Program-made: the position numbers and the translations under genes
Assembly: GCF_964340395.1 (NCBI RefSeq)
Contig: NC_135562.1
Coordinates: 4,280,134-4,344,133, forward strand
DNA length: 64,000 nucleotides
Origin: Glandiceps talaboti
Lineage: Eukaryota; Hemichordata; Enteropneusta; Spengelidae
Direction: 5' to 3'
In this document: in pieces, positions 51,601 through 63,586 of the stretch
Layout: each line of letters opens with the position of its first letter
How positions within the stretch are numbered: the stretch's first letter is position 1
Notes under the pieces: generated by a model
The model's database searches: none
What the model saw: only the letters and a program-made list of their open reading frames with translations
What the model was told of the DNA's origin: nothing

Positions 51601-54600
51601 TATTTTATAGAGTTCCCTCAGAATTTTGAACTTGTAAAACCACCACCATTATTCCAAGTTTAAATTACATTTATGAAAGCGTGACAAAATAATTCTGAAT
51701 AAGTTTTCACGATTTTATATAGATACAGTAAGAACAAAGTAGGCAAGATCCCATTTTGTATTTCATTCTGCCTAGAATCATCTTTCCGCTGGTTATTATT
51801 AGTGATATTAAGACATCAATGATACAGTAATAGTTTGATGACGCTGTTTCATATATTTAATGACAACCAAACACTGACAGCACTTGACTCAGAAATTTTT
51901 TAAATACAACATGTATGTTCATATTGATTTCTCTGTTATGATGAAAAAAGTCGGTCAAAATTGTCCACCAGTTGTATCGAAATTACTATGGCAGTAACTA
52001 TAATAATGTAAAGAAAATAAGTTGGATGTATCTAAAGAGCATATCTGTATGGGGACATGATAAAAATAATTATCTATATTATATTAAGTAACCAAATTTC
52101 TGCATCGGAGCAATTTAATTTAAGATAGGAATAAACATATTTTTTTTACAAATAATGATTCTTATAATCGCAAAAGTTGCTTCATCATCATCTTACTCTA
52201 TATATTGAATTGAATCCCGTGCCATTTTCTCTACAGATAGAGCACATGCGATCACCATGAAACTACTGGGACAGCCTTATCCCAGAGATTTAGGCCCTCC
52301 TGCAGTGGGTTGATGGAGGTAAAACATACCAGAGAGAAAATTTTTCACTTGAGAGAGAATTTTTCATTGAGACATTTCCACTTTTTAAGATTTTCTCGAG
52401 AATTTGAGATGTAAATTTGTTTCTGAAGAGTATTTTCCAGAAATGTTTCTTTAAATTGACATTTATCACAGACTTTTACATTTATGGGCATTTTTTGGGA
52501 AGTTTCATTTTTGCTATTGTACAAGAGTTGACTTCCATCCATCATCAATCCCTTGCAGTCAGATCTTTAAACGTACACGAATAGAGTTATCGTTGGGAAA
52601 GGCAACCTTGCGCTCAGTCTTTCCTCGTCTCCTAGATTTCAGGTTGATAAAGATATGATTTTTCCTCCAATCTCAGCAGGCTAGACAGAAAAGGAGAAAG
52701 GCTTTTTGCTAATTGATCAATTTGGAAGCTTGTGGACTTTCTGATTTCATATTTGGCCTTCAACTAAGCTAAATACTTTAATTGCATATCTGCATCTATT
52801 TATTTTTTACTTTAAACTTTTAGTGAGATATTTATATTTTTTGGCTGAAAGAAACTTCGAAGAGAAACTAAGTTTATGATGGACCTTACATGCTGCTGAA
52901 CTGTAATGAGATGTCACAGTTTTCTGAATTAATATGAGTGAACACAAGGCTCTATCTGCTTAGCAAAACATGTTCTACTATTCATTTAAAATTTAACTTT
53001 TCAACCTAAAGAAGGAAGACCAAACTACTGGAAATAGCAGGCACATCACATGGACCAAGAATGTAGCACTTTGTTGATTGACTTCAGTCATTTAGTTGTT
53101 TTCTGTGCTCTGTACACTTTTCTTGCATGCACTGACTTTATTTTGATTCTGTGAATATGCAATATTTGAGTTTTCAAAAAAAGATATCAATCCAGTATCT
53201 GTTCCAAGGTTTGGGAACCCTGATAACAATGGGTAGAAATCGGTTGAAAATTGCATAGATTTCCTTGTACCTCAAATTTAATGGGGTTCTCCTGTAAAAG
53301 TGCTTGGGGAGTGCTGGTCGATTTTGCTAATTGACAAAAATTCTACAAATCCCCAAGTATGCAGGGCATACTTCGTGTACCAGTTATAGTGTAACATTTG
53401 TGATCTGTGGATGTAAAAAAGCATGGGATTCTAGTTTAAAAATGAACTGGCAACCATATCAAAATATTGTTAGCATAATAGACATGTGTATAAGAGCAAG
53501 ATGTAGGCCTAATTTACAAATTCCTTTCATGATCCACTTCTACAAATTAATCCAACCAGTTTTGTTGTACTTGAATATTGCATATTCACCTGTATTAACT
53601 TTGTCTGACCAATGTGACGTTGTAAATTTACTGTTTTCATGTGCCTTTCTCCATTTAAATCATTTTATTACAGGCTGGGATGGAACTTTTCAGTAATGGT
53701 TTCTTTTCTATCAACTTCAGGTCCACATGTAAACCATTCAAACAAAACCGAACACAGCGCCATAATTTGTGTAAATGTACAAATCATATCTGGGCACTAC
53801 TATAAAAAATAATGTCAAACTACTAGTAAACTTGGCATTTACTTAATGGCACAGTTGGTAGTGTTTTGGTAGCAAGTTTGTGTAACTGCAACAATTAATA
53901 CTTCATTTTCATTAAGTTCTTCATTTTTCATACATTAGTGTTGTCATGGTTTTTTCTTCCAGTCTTCCTTACCTTATGTACATTAACTGAGACTGTAGAC
54001 TCTGATGCTTAATTTTGCTGTAGGGGAATTGTAAGCTTTTATAGGCATACATAACCAAGGTTACGACACTTTCACATCATGATGTAAACTTTTCAGTAAA
54101 ATGCATCTCTTTTGATATGATACCTAATATGATGAACATATTTATAGAACATGTAATATCAATTAGTAATTCTGCCACTATATGATAAGCAAGTCATCGA
54201 TATGCTCGCTGGAAAAATTACACCCTATGGTAGAATGATCCTTGGGACCAATTTTTCTGCAGTTCTTCTATTCTCTCCAAATTTGGTCATATTGAAGCTT
54301 GTACCTGGTCCTGAAATAATGAAAGAAAATTTGGGGTTTCCATCTTGTTTTCAAGGGGAACCCATAGAGTTGGCACCATAGTTGACAACCATATTAGATT
54401 CTAAAATGCATTTTGTATCATTTTTGACCTCTATTTAAACAAATTTGTATGTGTCCTTCACATTGTTTTCCTTGATTTGAACTGAGAATGTGTTTAAAGT
54501 AACGAAAAGTTTGAACAGTTTATTTTCAAGGGGTGTATTAATTATGCTAAGTCTTCTTATAAATCTTGTAATACACGAGATACTGTGGTCAAAATCTTGG

Positions 54601-57600
54601 TTGTGTATAAATGTTGTTTATTGACACGGCAACCATTGTTTTTACACATTCTAGCAAACTTGTATCACTTTAATTTTATTTATTATTTTTTCATGAGCAT
54701 TGTCTTTTCAAAGTGCCTGTGAAACCTTATCACCCCACCTAGTTGCAGAGTTCTCCCCAGGATTTTACCCCACTTATGTCAAGATCAAGACTTTAGTCCA
54801 ATAATGGAGCATACCTATTTTTATCTCCGGAGGAGGGTTACAGAAATACATAAGACCGAATAAAGGAGGTCACGTGAGCCAAAAGCACAAAACAGCTGAG
54901 AAATAAATATACATGATTTTATAAAGATTACAATGCAAAAACAAAAAATAAAAGCAAATACTGTTGCTAATCCTGAAACAATCTATTATGAATTTTGCAG
55001 TCATCACTACAATAGTTTTATCTATACTTGAGATAATTACGATGAACTTAGTCTCGTCATCCTTATCTATAAAATCCAGGTAAATAGTGGATACCATTTG
55101 AAAGAAAGTGTATCTTTGTTGACTGTACCTAAAATAATTGATCAAAAATTAATCTATAAGCATATACATATTAGTTATAGATTTGCAAAATTTTGCATTC
55201 CAAGCACTTCGATCAGCAGATCCTCAGCTCCTAGTTCACTTTTCCAGAATACCATTTCACAAAAAAATACAGTAATCCTATTAGAATTGGATAGAAATCC
55301 AAATGTAATTTTTCTTTCGTCTTTGAATGTTTAACTTGAGCAGAAATCAATGATTAGGAATCCAAACTAAAAATCACAACTTTTTTATGCACTTTCAGAA
55401 TATTGTCCATTTCAGATATGATCTCGTAATTTCCCAATTATTCAAGCAATTCTATATTTGTTCAGGCGTGGGGGTCGAATAATAATGAATTCCCTTCACA
55501 TCATTTTGAAAGAGAAAACTTCTTTGTGGATTTATTTTGCAAATTGTGCATTTTTATTTAAACTTTATTTAAAAAGTGTTAAAAATCACATTATTATGGT
55601 TAGCTAAATGCTGTCTTCTCCAGTCCTCTGATAGTATAACCACAAACTGCCGTGCTAAAAAATGAAAACGAGTGATACCTTTAACTTAGTGAAAATGACC
55701 TGTATGACATAAATTAGGAAGTATGATATTCATGTCTTGGAAATGTATTTGGCAGAATATTAGCCTCTCAGTTTGGAACATGCACAAATTGATGGGGATG
55801 GACTAAACAATGACCCACCCCACCCCATTTCTCCAATGTTATACTGGGGAGAACGCTGCAGTAGTATGTTTTACTTTGATCATTTTATTTCTTATCTTTT
55901 TATCAGGCTAACACACAAAATAGGGAAAGTTTTATACAGTGTGTCTAAGTACATGCCAAGTATTTCCAACTTTGGAAAGAGTGGACCTGAAGTTGATACA
56001 TTCAGTGTTTTTGTCTGCCAAATCATGACTAATCCTTCGGCTCTTTCTTCTTCTACAGTTATCCTGGATGGTACTGGTATTTCCAGAGGTTTTGGCTTTG
56101 TGAGATTTAGTAGTGAAGAAGAGCACCAGACTGCACTGAGTGACATGCAGGGAGCCACTGGTTTGGGTGGACGTGCTCTACGAGTCAGTGTTGCCACCCC
56201 AAAGAAGTAAGTATGCATTTGAGATGAAAGAACTTTGACACTACTACTGTTAACCAGTTGCTAAACAGTTTGCAATTAAAAATGGTGTGTACAATAAGTC
56301 TTTCAGTTGACCTTCCTTCAAGTCTAGAAGTAGAGGTTCACTGGTATTGTCAGGGTTTCTAAACCCAAGTCTAGAAGTCGAGGTTAACTGGTATCAGGGT
56401 TTCTAAACCCAAGTCTAGAAGTAGAGGTTAACTGGTATCAGGGTTTCTAAACCCAAGTCTAGAAGTAGAGGTTAACTGGTATTGTCAGGGTTTCTAAACC
56501 CAAGTCTAGAAGTAGAGGTTAACTGGTATCGTCAGGGGTTTCTAAATCCAAGTCTAGAAGTAGAGGTTCACTGGTATTGTCAGGGGTTTCTAAACCCAAG
56601 TCTAGAAGTAGAGGTTCACTGGTATTGTCAGGGGTTTCTAAACCCAAGTCTAGAAGTAGAGGTTAACTGGTATCGTCAGGGTTTCTTAACCCAAGTCTAG
56701 AAGTAGAGGTTCACTGGTATTGTCAGGGGTTTCTAAACCCAAGTCTAGAAGTAGAGGTTAACTGGTATCAGGGTTTCTAAACCCAAGTCTAGAAGTCGAG
56801 GTTAACTGGTATCATCAGGGTTTCTAAACCCAAGTCTAGAAGTAGAGGTTAACTGGTATCAGGGTTTCTAAACCCAAGTCTAGAAGTAGGGGTTAACTGG
56901 CAGGGGTGAACAAATCATTTTGTGAACTGGTGGTCCCCGGACCAGTGCCTTAAAAAATCCAGTGGTCCTGCTGAAAGAATTAATGGTACAAGGTAAAATT
57001 TGTGCAGGTCCGCCCAAAAAAATTGCTAGTCCCGGACCCAGGACCAGTGGATTTGTTCACCCCTGACTGGTATCGTCAGTTTTTCTTAACCCAAGTCTAG
57101 AAGTAGAGGTTCACTGGTATTGTCAGGGGTTTCTAAACCCAAGTCTGAAGTAGGGGTTAATTGGGATTGTCAAGCGTTTCTAAATCCAAGTCAAGAAGTC
57201 GAGGTTAACTGGTATCGTCAGGATTTCTAAATCCAAGTCTAGAAGTAGAGGTTAACTGGTATTGTCAGGGTTTCTAAACCCAAGTCTAGAAGTATGGATT
57301 AATTGCATCAACGTTTCTAAAAGTCTAGAAGTAGGGGTTAGTAGGTAGTACTATTGCTGTATAACCCCCTCAACATCATGGATACAGAACTTCTATTTGT
57401 GTGTGGTGGGGGTGGTGGTCAGAGGGGTGTTAATACTTGTGTGTTTGTATATTCACCCCAAAATAGACAAGGGCCCTCACCACAAAGGGGACCTTGAGTT
57501 TGTATTTAGTATTTGTGGTATTTAATTGGTCATCATCAAATATTATATTCTTGTTACAGACCACGACCACAAGGACCAGGAGGTGAGGGAATGGACACCT

Positions 57601-58070
57601 GGAGCTCTGGAGTGGGTTCATGGCCCTCTGGTGGAGGTGGTGGTGGCGGCGGTGGTGGCAACACCTGGAATGCCGAAGGTGGAAGCACATGGAACTCTGG
57701 CGGCGGCGGTGGTGGCGGCAGTAGTGGTGGTGGAAGTTGGAATTCTGGTGGTGGAAGCCAGTGGAATTCTGGAAATCAGTGGGATGGAAGTTCCCAGGGA
57801 TGGGGCGGTTCTCAAGGAGGCACTTGGGAATCTGGTGGCAGTACCTGGGGAGGTGCCGGACAACAGAATAGCTGGGGTGGAAGCAGTGCTGCTGCTACTG
57901 GTAGTGGTGGTGCACAACAAAGCAGCTGGGGTGGCGGTGGCGGTAGTCAGCAAGCTGGATGGGGAGCCAATCAAGATAGCTGGGGAAGCAATAGCCAGGG
58001 TAGCTGGGGAGGTGGCCAACAACAACAATACGGCCAGTACCAGGGCTACCAACAGCAAGGACAATATTAA
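42653..58070 (+). CDS. TRNAU1AP/SECp43-like protein: two RRMs and a Trp/Gly-rich tail
   Basis: Eight coding exons, 370 residues: 42653-42682, 44182-44279, 48589-48688, 48969-49021, 49595-49636, 50069-50199, 56059-56206, 57560-58070. RRM1 covers about 5-89 with LWMGDV (RNP2) and ARYCFVDF (RNP1). A Gly-rich linker lies at about 94-116. RRM2 covers about 120-197 with LFIGEL (RNP2) and RGFGFVRF (RNP1), then LGGRALRVSVATPKK. The order, the WMGD start and the VSVATPK end of RRM2 match the tRNA-selenocysteine-associated protein family. The tail (201-370) is unlike the Tyr-rich vertebrate tail: Gly, Ser, Asn and Gln with 15 tryptophans, ending QQQYGQYQGYQQQGQY. Known family role: association with tRNA-Sec and selenoprotein synthesis; here a diverged paralogue with possibly another RNA role. 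A second, more canonical family member starts at 62985. Introns are large, with MITE copies and a minisatellite. Confidence 0.92.
44992..45312. mobile_element. Long-TIR MITE, copy 1 (intron 2)
   Basis: The ends are inverted over some 60 bp: left 'ggatgacgattggg' and 'tattttggattttt', 'acaattttatcatggctt'; right 'gataaaattgtta', 'aaatccaaaataaa', 'ccaaatcctcatcc'. A second inverted pair lies inside, 'tttgtaactcaatgcaa' against 'attgcgttacaaa'. The same element recurs at 51028-51330. Confidence 0.8.
49391..49455 (+). mobile_element. SINE tail fragment
   Basis: 'ggggtaat', 'aataattgtacagtgctat' and 'ggcactttataaat' resemble the 3' part of the SINE at 33.8 kb. Confidence 0.4.
51028..51330. mobile_element. 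Long-TIR MITE, copy 2 (intron 6)
   Basis: It matches 44992-45312 along its length: 'ggatgaggattgg', 'acaattttaatg', 'tttttgtaactcaa', 'aagtttgttattgta', 'gagttacaaacaaggacttg', 'atgataaaattgtt', 'accaaatcctt'. Its right end has diverged. Confidence 0.75.
52237..52318 (+). other. Candidate poison or alternative terminal exon of the TRNAU1AP-like gene
   Basis: A good acceptor (CCATTTTCTCTACAG) precedes and a donor GTAAAA follows an 82-base block. Entered in phase 1 from exon 6, it adds DRAHAITMKLLGQPYPRDLG and five more residues, then TGA. This would end the protein inside RRM2, before RNP1. Including the exon also shifts the frame of exon 7. It is not in the main predicted transcript. Confidence 0.5.
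56310..57330. repeat. 43-49 bp minisatellite, about 20 copies
   Basis: The unit contains 'ggtttctaaacccaagtcta', 'gaagtagaggttaactggta' and either 'tca' or 'ttgtca'. It fills most of intron 7 of the TRNAU1AP-like gene and is interrupted by a MITE at 56901-57065. An in-frame run of FLNPSLEVEV-type peptides is a repeat artefact. Confidence 0.95.
56901..57065. mobile_element. 165-bp MITE inserted in the minisatellite
   Basis: Perfect 16-base terminal inverted repeats CAGGGGTGAACAAATC and GATTTGTTCACCCCTG. It is flanked by ACTGG on both sides (56896-56900 and 57066-57070), a 5-base target duplication derived from the minisatellite unit. The CAGGGGTG end is hAT-like. No coding capacity. Confidence 0.9.
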
Positions 58071-60709
58071 ACCAGTCAGAAAAAAAAAAGAATTCATTGA
58101 ATGGTTAGTTTCGTAACACCCCAGTCTTAAAACTCCACCACTTCAATGTGTATGTAGAATACTCTTAATCAGTATCAAAGTCTTTTAAAACTATGCACTG
58201 CTGTGTTGCCATAGTAATAACCTAAACCCCACACCAATCAGGGCTGCTGTTCTGTCCTATCTTTGAATAGACTCAGGAAGTTGATCAACAAATTTAAAGC
58301 ACATTAGATGTGAATTTCAAACTTTATTGGATTGGTTCATTTTAGTGGCACTAAAACAAGGTTTAGTTAACGCAGTATTTTGTATTAAACATAAACATTT
58401 GAGATAGCAGTCCTGAGGATTTGGGGAAATATTATCCTTTCCATGTACAAATGCTTTAGACAAAATATGAAAAAAAAAAATCTGTATACTTTTGCCTGTT
58501 GCATTCTTTTTATGCAAATTATCATGTTAACGTGAATGATCTTCTTGAGAGAGAAAGTGGTTCTATTTATTTTACATTTGAACAAATGTCTACTTTTAAA
58601 AGCTTTTTTGTGTAAAAGTTTCTTGTAATCGCTTACGTAATAGATATTAATCAGGTTCTTTAAGACAAACGTTGTACAAACAAACCGATAATTAGCAGAT
58701 TATATAAAATTTCAGTATTGAAAGAAACCTTTAAAAAAAAACTCTAGATATTTTCTTAGGAGAAAAACATCATGCAGCAGTGCATAGTTTAAGAAACTGT
58801 AAATTTTGCATGGGTCAGCCACCTCGACCGTTTGTAGTTAGCGCATTTGTGGATTTCAAACAATTTTCCTATAACAGAATTTTGTATGTAGCTTTTTATG
58901 TGGTCAACAGCTTTGAACTGATGGCCAGGTTATTTGATCTGTACTTTTTGGGTTTAGTCTTTTCAGAGAGTGATTATTTTTGTGGCTTATTATACGTGTT
59001 CTGTAATTGTCATTTCAAATGCATTAAAAGTTCTAAGATATAGGTGATATTATTTTTTTTGCGTCAGCTTTTAAAGAAGTTTGAATGTGTTATGTGGACT
59101 ATTTTGAGTGTGCATTGTGGCCCCCGACAGTCAATACTGAATATATTTTTGTTATTTTCACAGAAATGTTACATTTCTAGGTTTTCAGAAATACAAATTC
59201 AACTTTTCCCTTACAGAAATGTTACATTTCTAAGTTTTCAGAAATTCAAATTCAACTTTTCCCATACAGAAATGTTACATTTCTAAGTTTTCAGAAATAC
59301 AAATTCAACTTTTCCCAGATTCTCGCAGAAATGTCATATTTCTAGATTTTCAGGAAATCATTAAGTTTTCAGGAAACATTTAAAACCTTGCCCCAGCGTG
59401 CAGAAATGTCACATTTCTTGGTTTTACAATTTTCAGAAGCGTTTTTTTTTTCCCCCTCAAATCTCCTCCGTATTTCTTTCAGGCGTGTCATGTTTCTAGA
59501 CGTCCAATTTTTTTTTTTGTTCATATGTTTACAAAGACGACACAGAAATGTTACATTATATATTTTTGTGGAAAGATTGCTTTGATTTTATCCAACTTTT
59601 GATTATTCCATGTGCCATTTCAAAAGGTATGGACATTTTCATACATTGCTAAAACTGCTTTAGACAGACATCTTACAATTATTAGCCTCTGGAAGATCAT
59701 ATTCGTCTCACCTTATTGTACTTTACTTAAATTACTGTCAATGTTGTATCAGTCCACATACCGTCGTTCTCCTTTGTGTCTATAAAAATCTGCTCGCTCT
59801 ATTTTTTTTTTGGTCCTGTTTAGTTTCTCTGTGATGTTCATTGAGGTAACTGAGTGTTTTTTCTACAGTGTTATTTTTAGATGCTGTCAGGTTTCAAACC
59901 AAGAGTTCTAAACCAACCTTGTGTTACCGTTATGATATTTTGATTGTTCTTGAAATTTAAGCTTGATACTTCCTTTTCAAAGGATTTAGTATTGTAAGCT
60001 CTGAAATAATGAGTCTTAAATACAAGATTACAAGTTAAAATTATGATCCATCTCAATTTTTTTTTCATTACAATATACCTTATACTGCCTTTGATTCATT
60101 TTTCAACATTCTGAATACATGATATTTCTCTTAATTCTCCACAGCTATTTTTCAAATTTTGTCAAAAATGTCAACATAAATGAGAAGAATTAACCAAATT
60201 TTGATATTACCAGGTATAGAAGTGTAGTTTTCTCAGGATTGTTAACAAATTATTTTAGCTTTCTAAAGAAAAAAAAGTGCATATTCTTTCATATCTACCT
60301 TTCCAGTTTTTGCCCCTGTTGGATGTTTGGGCATGTTGCGTCACCATAATTTGTTGACATCCTTCAGATTTCCATGTACATACTGAAACTTTAAAAAGAA
60401 AATTGGCGTTGCTTGTGTAACTTTCTCACTTTTGATAGGCAGCGGACACTGAATTGAAACTTTATAGATAAGCAAGTTTATCAGTTTTTCATAGGGGAAT
60501 TTTTTTAAATGCAGTAAGTTTTTGAGGGACCAGAATTTGAGCGTTTCATTTATTTCCCGAAAGATGCAAAGGCTGGCCTTTTTTACCCTGTTTACCTTAT
60601 ATTGAGAGCTTATTGATTGATAACAATTTATTCATCTTGCAGTGATGTTTTTTTTTTGTTTTTTTGTCGTACTGTTTTGTACTTTCTGTAGTGTATAGAT
60701 AATAATAAA
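58071..60709 (+). other. Probable long 3'UTR, with AATAAA at 60704-60709
   Basis: No gene is seen after the stop codon. AATAAA at 60704-60709 followed by GT-rich 'ggctgtggttttgatag' is the best polyadenylation site; weaker ATTAAA sites at about 58384 and 59022 could give shorter forms. Confidence 0.4.
59161..59415. repeat. 53-bp tandem repeat with small hairpin
   Basis: Units start CAGAAATGTTACATTTCT at 59161, 59214 and 59267; degraded copies run on to about 59415, with single words to 59560. AGAAATG and CATTTCT pair around TTA. Confidence 0.85.
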
Positions 60710-61595
60710 ACCATGGCTGTGGTTTTGATAGATAGAAATGTGTCTCCTTGTACTATAGTTAAATGCCAACACCAGACCGTGAATGAACGGAACCTCTTAC
60801 AAACAAGTAAACAAATGACCAATAACACTTGGACAGAGCAGGTTGGAGCAAAAGAGGTTTGTATTACATTTCATGGTTTGATAAGAACAATTGTATGTAG
60901 TACTCTGATCTGAGCACAGTTCACATGGTACAGCAAAGTCCCACAACAAAACCCATAGTAACAGATGTGCATGCAGAAAGACTAAATATGGGTGAAGGTT
61001 AATTCTAAAACTGTTTCAGCAAGGCCAAGGGAGCTAATTTGGTTGTGAATGTGAACTATATTATTTAAAGTGGCCATACAGGTGTTCTTATCGAATGATG
61101 AAATGTAAAATAAGTCTCGGTACTTCTAACATGCTTTGCCAAGTGTTGTGAATCAGTTGATGTTTACTTTGTAGCAGGTTCTGTTCGTCTATGATCTGAT
61201 GTTGTAGTTTCCATCTTTAAATTTATGGTGATGGCAGATAAATGTGCATGTGTACATGTTTTGTAATCAGTGTAAATTACCCCACCCATTCTATGTAGTG
61301 AATCACCAGTGTTCTCATGTGTTGTGACTTAATGGAAAGGTCATATCTGAGGTATCATGACTCCCTTTGTGTTGACAACTTGATGATATTCCATACACAA
61401 CTTCTCTTTTTACACAAACACGCTCGTTCATTCAGACCAGGTCACACTGGTATACATGCATACACACACACACACACACACAAACACATACATACATACA
61501 TACATATACATACATACATACATACATACATACATACATACATACATAATGATACATACATACATACATGCATACATACATACTAGTACATACAT

Positions 61596-61631
<36 letters not shown>

Positions 61632-62984
61632 CTATCCTTTCCTACGTTTGCTTTTAGCCAAAAGCAGTACATTTTGTGACTTGGTTGCCTCTCACATTTT
61701 TCGACTCGTTTTAATACCCACGTGATAGTTTGAATAATAATATGACTTCGTTGGGCATGAATCCCAGTTGGCAGTCTCCCAAGTACATATTATTGGAACT
61801 TTGCCAGCATGACCTGGTTTTGTCATTGTAACCCCTGTGTTGAGTCTCCAGAAGAAAGGAGGTTACTATCTGGATTTATCGAGACATTTGAGGTACAACT
61901 GAACAGCTAGATATTCGTGTTCTCTGTCACTGAATGTTTGTGTAGATGGATGTCTATTGAGAAACATCTTTGGAATATCGCATCATCTCACCTCATCATG
62001 GCAGCCTAGGAACTTAAATCTTTCGAGATTTTGTTGGATCAATTTGCTCCTAAATTTTAAATTTTGGGTGCAAAATGCTCCTAGAATTTCAAACCTCGGA
62101 GCTGAGTAAAATAATATATATCACACTTTAATTCTAATCAACATTCAGTGTGACTTATACCATTGTTTATCTGTTCAATCAAAATAACCATCAATGGTAC
62201 TGACTGACACTGACAGTCTTCATATTAATGACATAATGTAAATCAAAATCTTCATTATCATGAAAATATGACCTAGTCCCATAGCAACAGCTACAACTTG
62301 CGACACATACTTCCCTGTGTGTATGTGTGTGTGTTTGCAGGTAAGCTGCCCCCGTGTTGTTATCTAGCAACTGTGTATTTCCCGAGGCTTTCAGATTTGG
62401 GAAATAGTTGGTACACTACTAACAGCCCCCCATGTAACTTAATAAATGTTTACTTAGTACCCTTGTATATAGCCAGGCAATAAGTGAGTATACCAAATAT
62501 AAATAAAATGCTAGGCCAGACAAAAGTAAAGTTGTTCAACGGGAACGAACTACCTATTTTGATAAGTTATTTCATTTTTTCTCCTTGATGGGCCCACATC
62601 CTCATGCAGCCAGTATAAAAGTCGTTTAGTAAAATGACTGCAGGACTGCGATGCGAGGTTTGTTTCAAAATTATTTTGAGGAGCATTTCTGATCGATGGT
62701 TTTCTAAATAGTAACAATGCATGTACATGAGTTAATGCGTCCAAAAATATGAGGTTTTTGATATTACCCCCACCCCCCATGCCATTTTTCGGGGAACACA
62801 TTTGTGGGCGCGTCGTATGTTTTTTTCTACTAGACTTTCAACGTGATCGTGTGTGGCGCACTTTTGGTGACGTCATATAAAAATGGCTGCCTCCATGTAA
62901 AGTGAGCACGCGAACAACACGAACACACTACCAAGGGTTTATTTGTTTAAATATCATTTTATTGAGCCAGCATCAATATTCACC
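60710..62984. other. Intergenic, microsatellite, promoter of the next gene
   Basis: No gene is seen. A (CATA)/(CA) microsatellite occupies 61455-61632. The last 150 bases before 62985 should hold the promoter of the second TRNAU1AP family gene; no TATA box is evident. Confidence 0.55.
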
Positions 62985-63586
62985 ATGGGAAGCTTGTGGA
63001 TGGGAGATGTAAGTAAAAGTGGGGCATCTTTTCTTTCTTTCCAAAATCGTCGGAATGATTTTTTCCACTAGAAGCGACAATGGTATATATTGGTAACAAA
63101 ATATTGTGGCGTACTGAAAATGTAATATGTTCACGCCTGATGATATTATTACGTTGTTTAATTGTTCACAAGTACTACAGCTAGTTAACGGAACCATTTG
63201 GCGTGCAACAATCGTTTTTATGCAACAGGTGTGCAACATCGCAAATGCCCCTGGTTATGATTCACATCATACTATGATATGTTTGTAAATTTGTACCGCG
63301 CGGTACAACATGGACGTGGACCGATGTGTAGTGAGGACGGTGCCGTAAAAGGGGCTGTGGTTTACGATGATGGTACTGTACGTTGTATGTAGTTCGACCA
63401 TAGACTTGTAAATTTTGTGATACGTTTTCTGTCAGTTTTTGTGATTTACTCTATCTATCATTATCTGTCTCAATGTGTGTCTGTTTAGTTGGAGATGTAC
63501 ATGAACGAGGCCTTCATCGCCAATGCCTTCTCAACATTGGGAGAAAATGTTTTACGTGTCAAGATGATCAAAAATAAATTCACAGG
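62985..63586 (+). CDS. TRNAU1AP (SECp43) family protein, first two exons only
   Basis: Exon 1 (62985-63008) codes MGSLWMGD and exon 2 (63489-63586) codes LEMYMNEAFIANAFSTLGEN, then VLRVKMIKNKFTG. Exon 2 is 98 bases with the same phases (0 in, 2 out) as exon 2 of the gene at 42653. This is the first half of RRM1, with RNP2 LWMGDL formed across the junction. The wording (GDLEMYMNEAFI, VKMIKNKFTG) is closer to the vertebrate protein than the upstream paralogue is, so this is probably the true orthologue, tRNA selenocysteine 1-associated protein 1. The remaining exons lie beyond the window. The start has a good context (CACCATGG). Confidence 0.85.
63328..63373. repeat. Short dispersed element, copy 2
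   Basis: It matches 12101-12146 ('ggacggtgccgtaaaa', 'tgtggtttacga') and lies in intron 1 of the second TRNAU1AP family gene. Confidence 0.7.

Noticed and set aside
56482-56700. Periodic peptide with FLNPSLEVEV units
   Set aside because: The 48-bp minisatellite unit is a multiple of three, which keeps a frame open; the array is intronic.
57618-58097. 159-codon minus-strand open frame
   Set aside because: Antisense of the same low-complexity exon, Thr/Ala/Ser-rich, no domain.
57526-58116. 196-codon open frame in another frame over the last exon of the TRNAU1AP-like gene
   Set aside because: Overlaps the Gly/Trp-rich exon; the correct frame continues from RRM2 with a matching splice phase. 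The alternative frame arises from the biased GGT/GGC composition.
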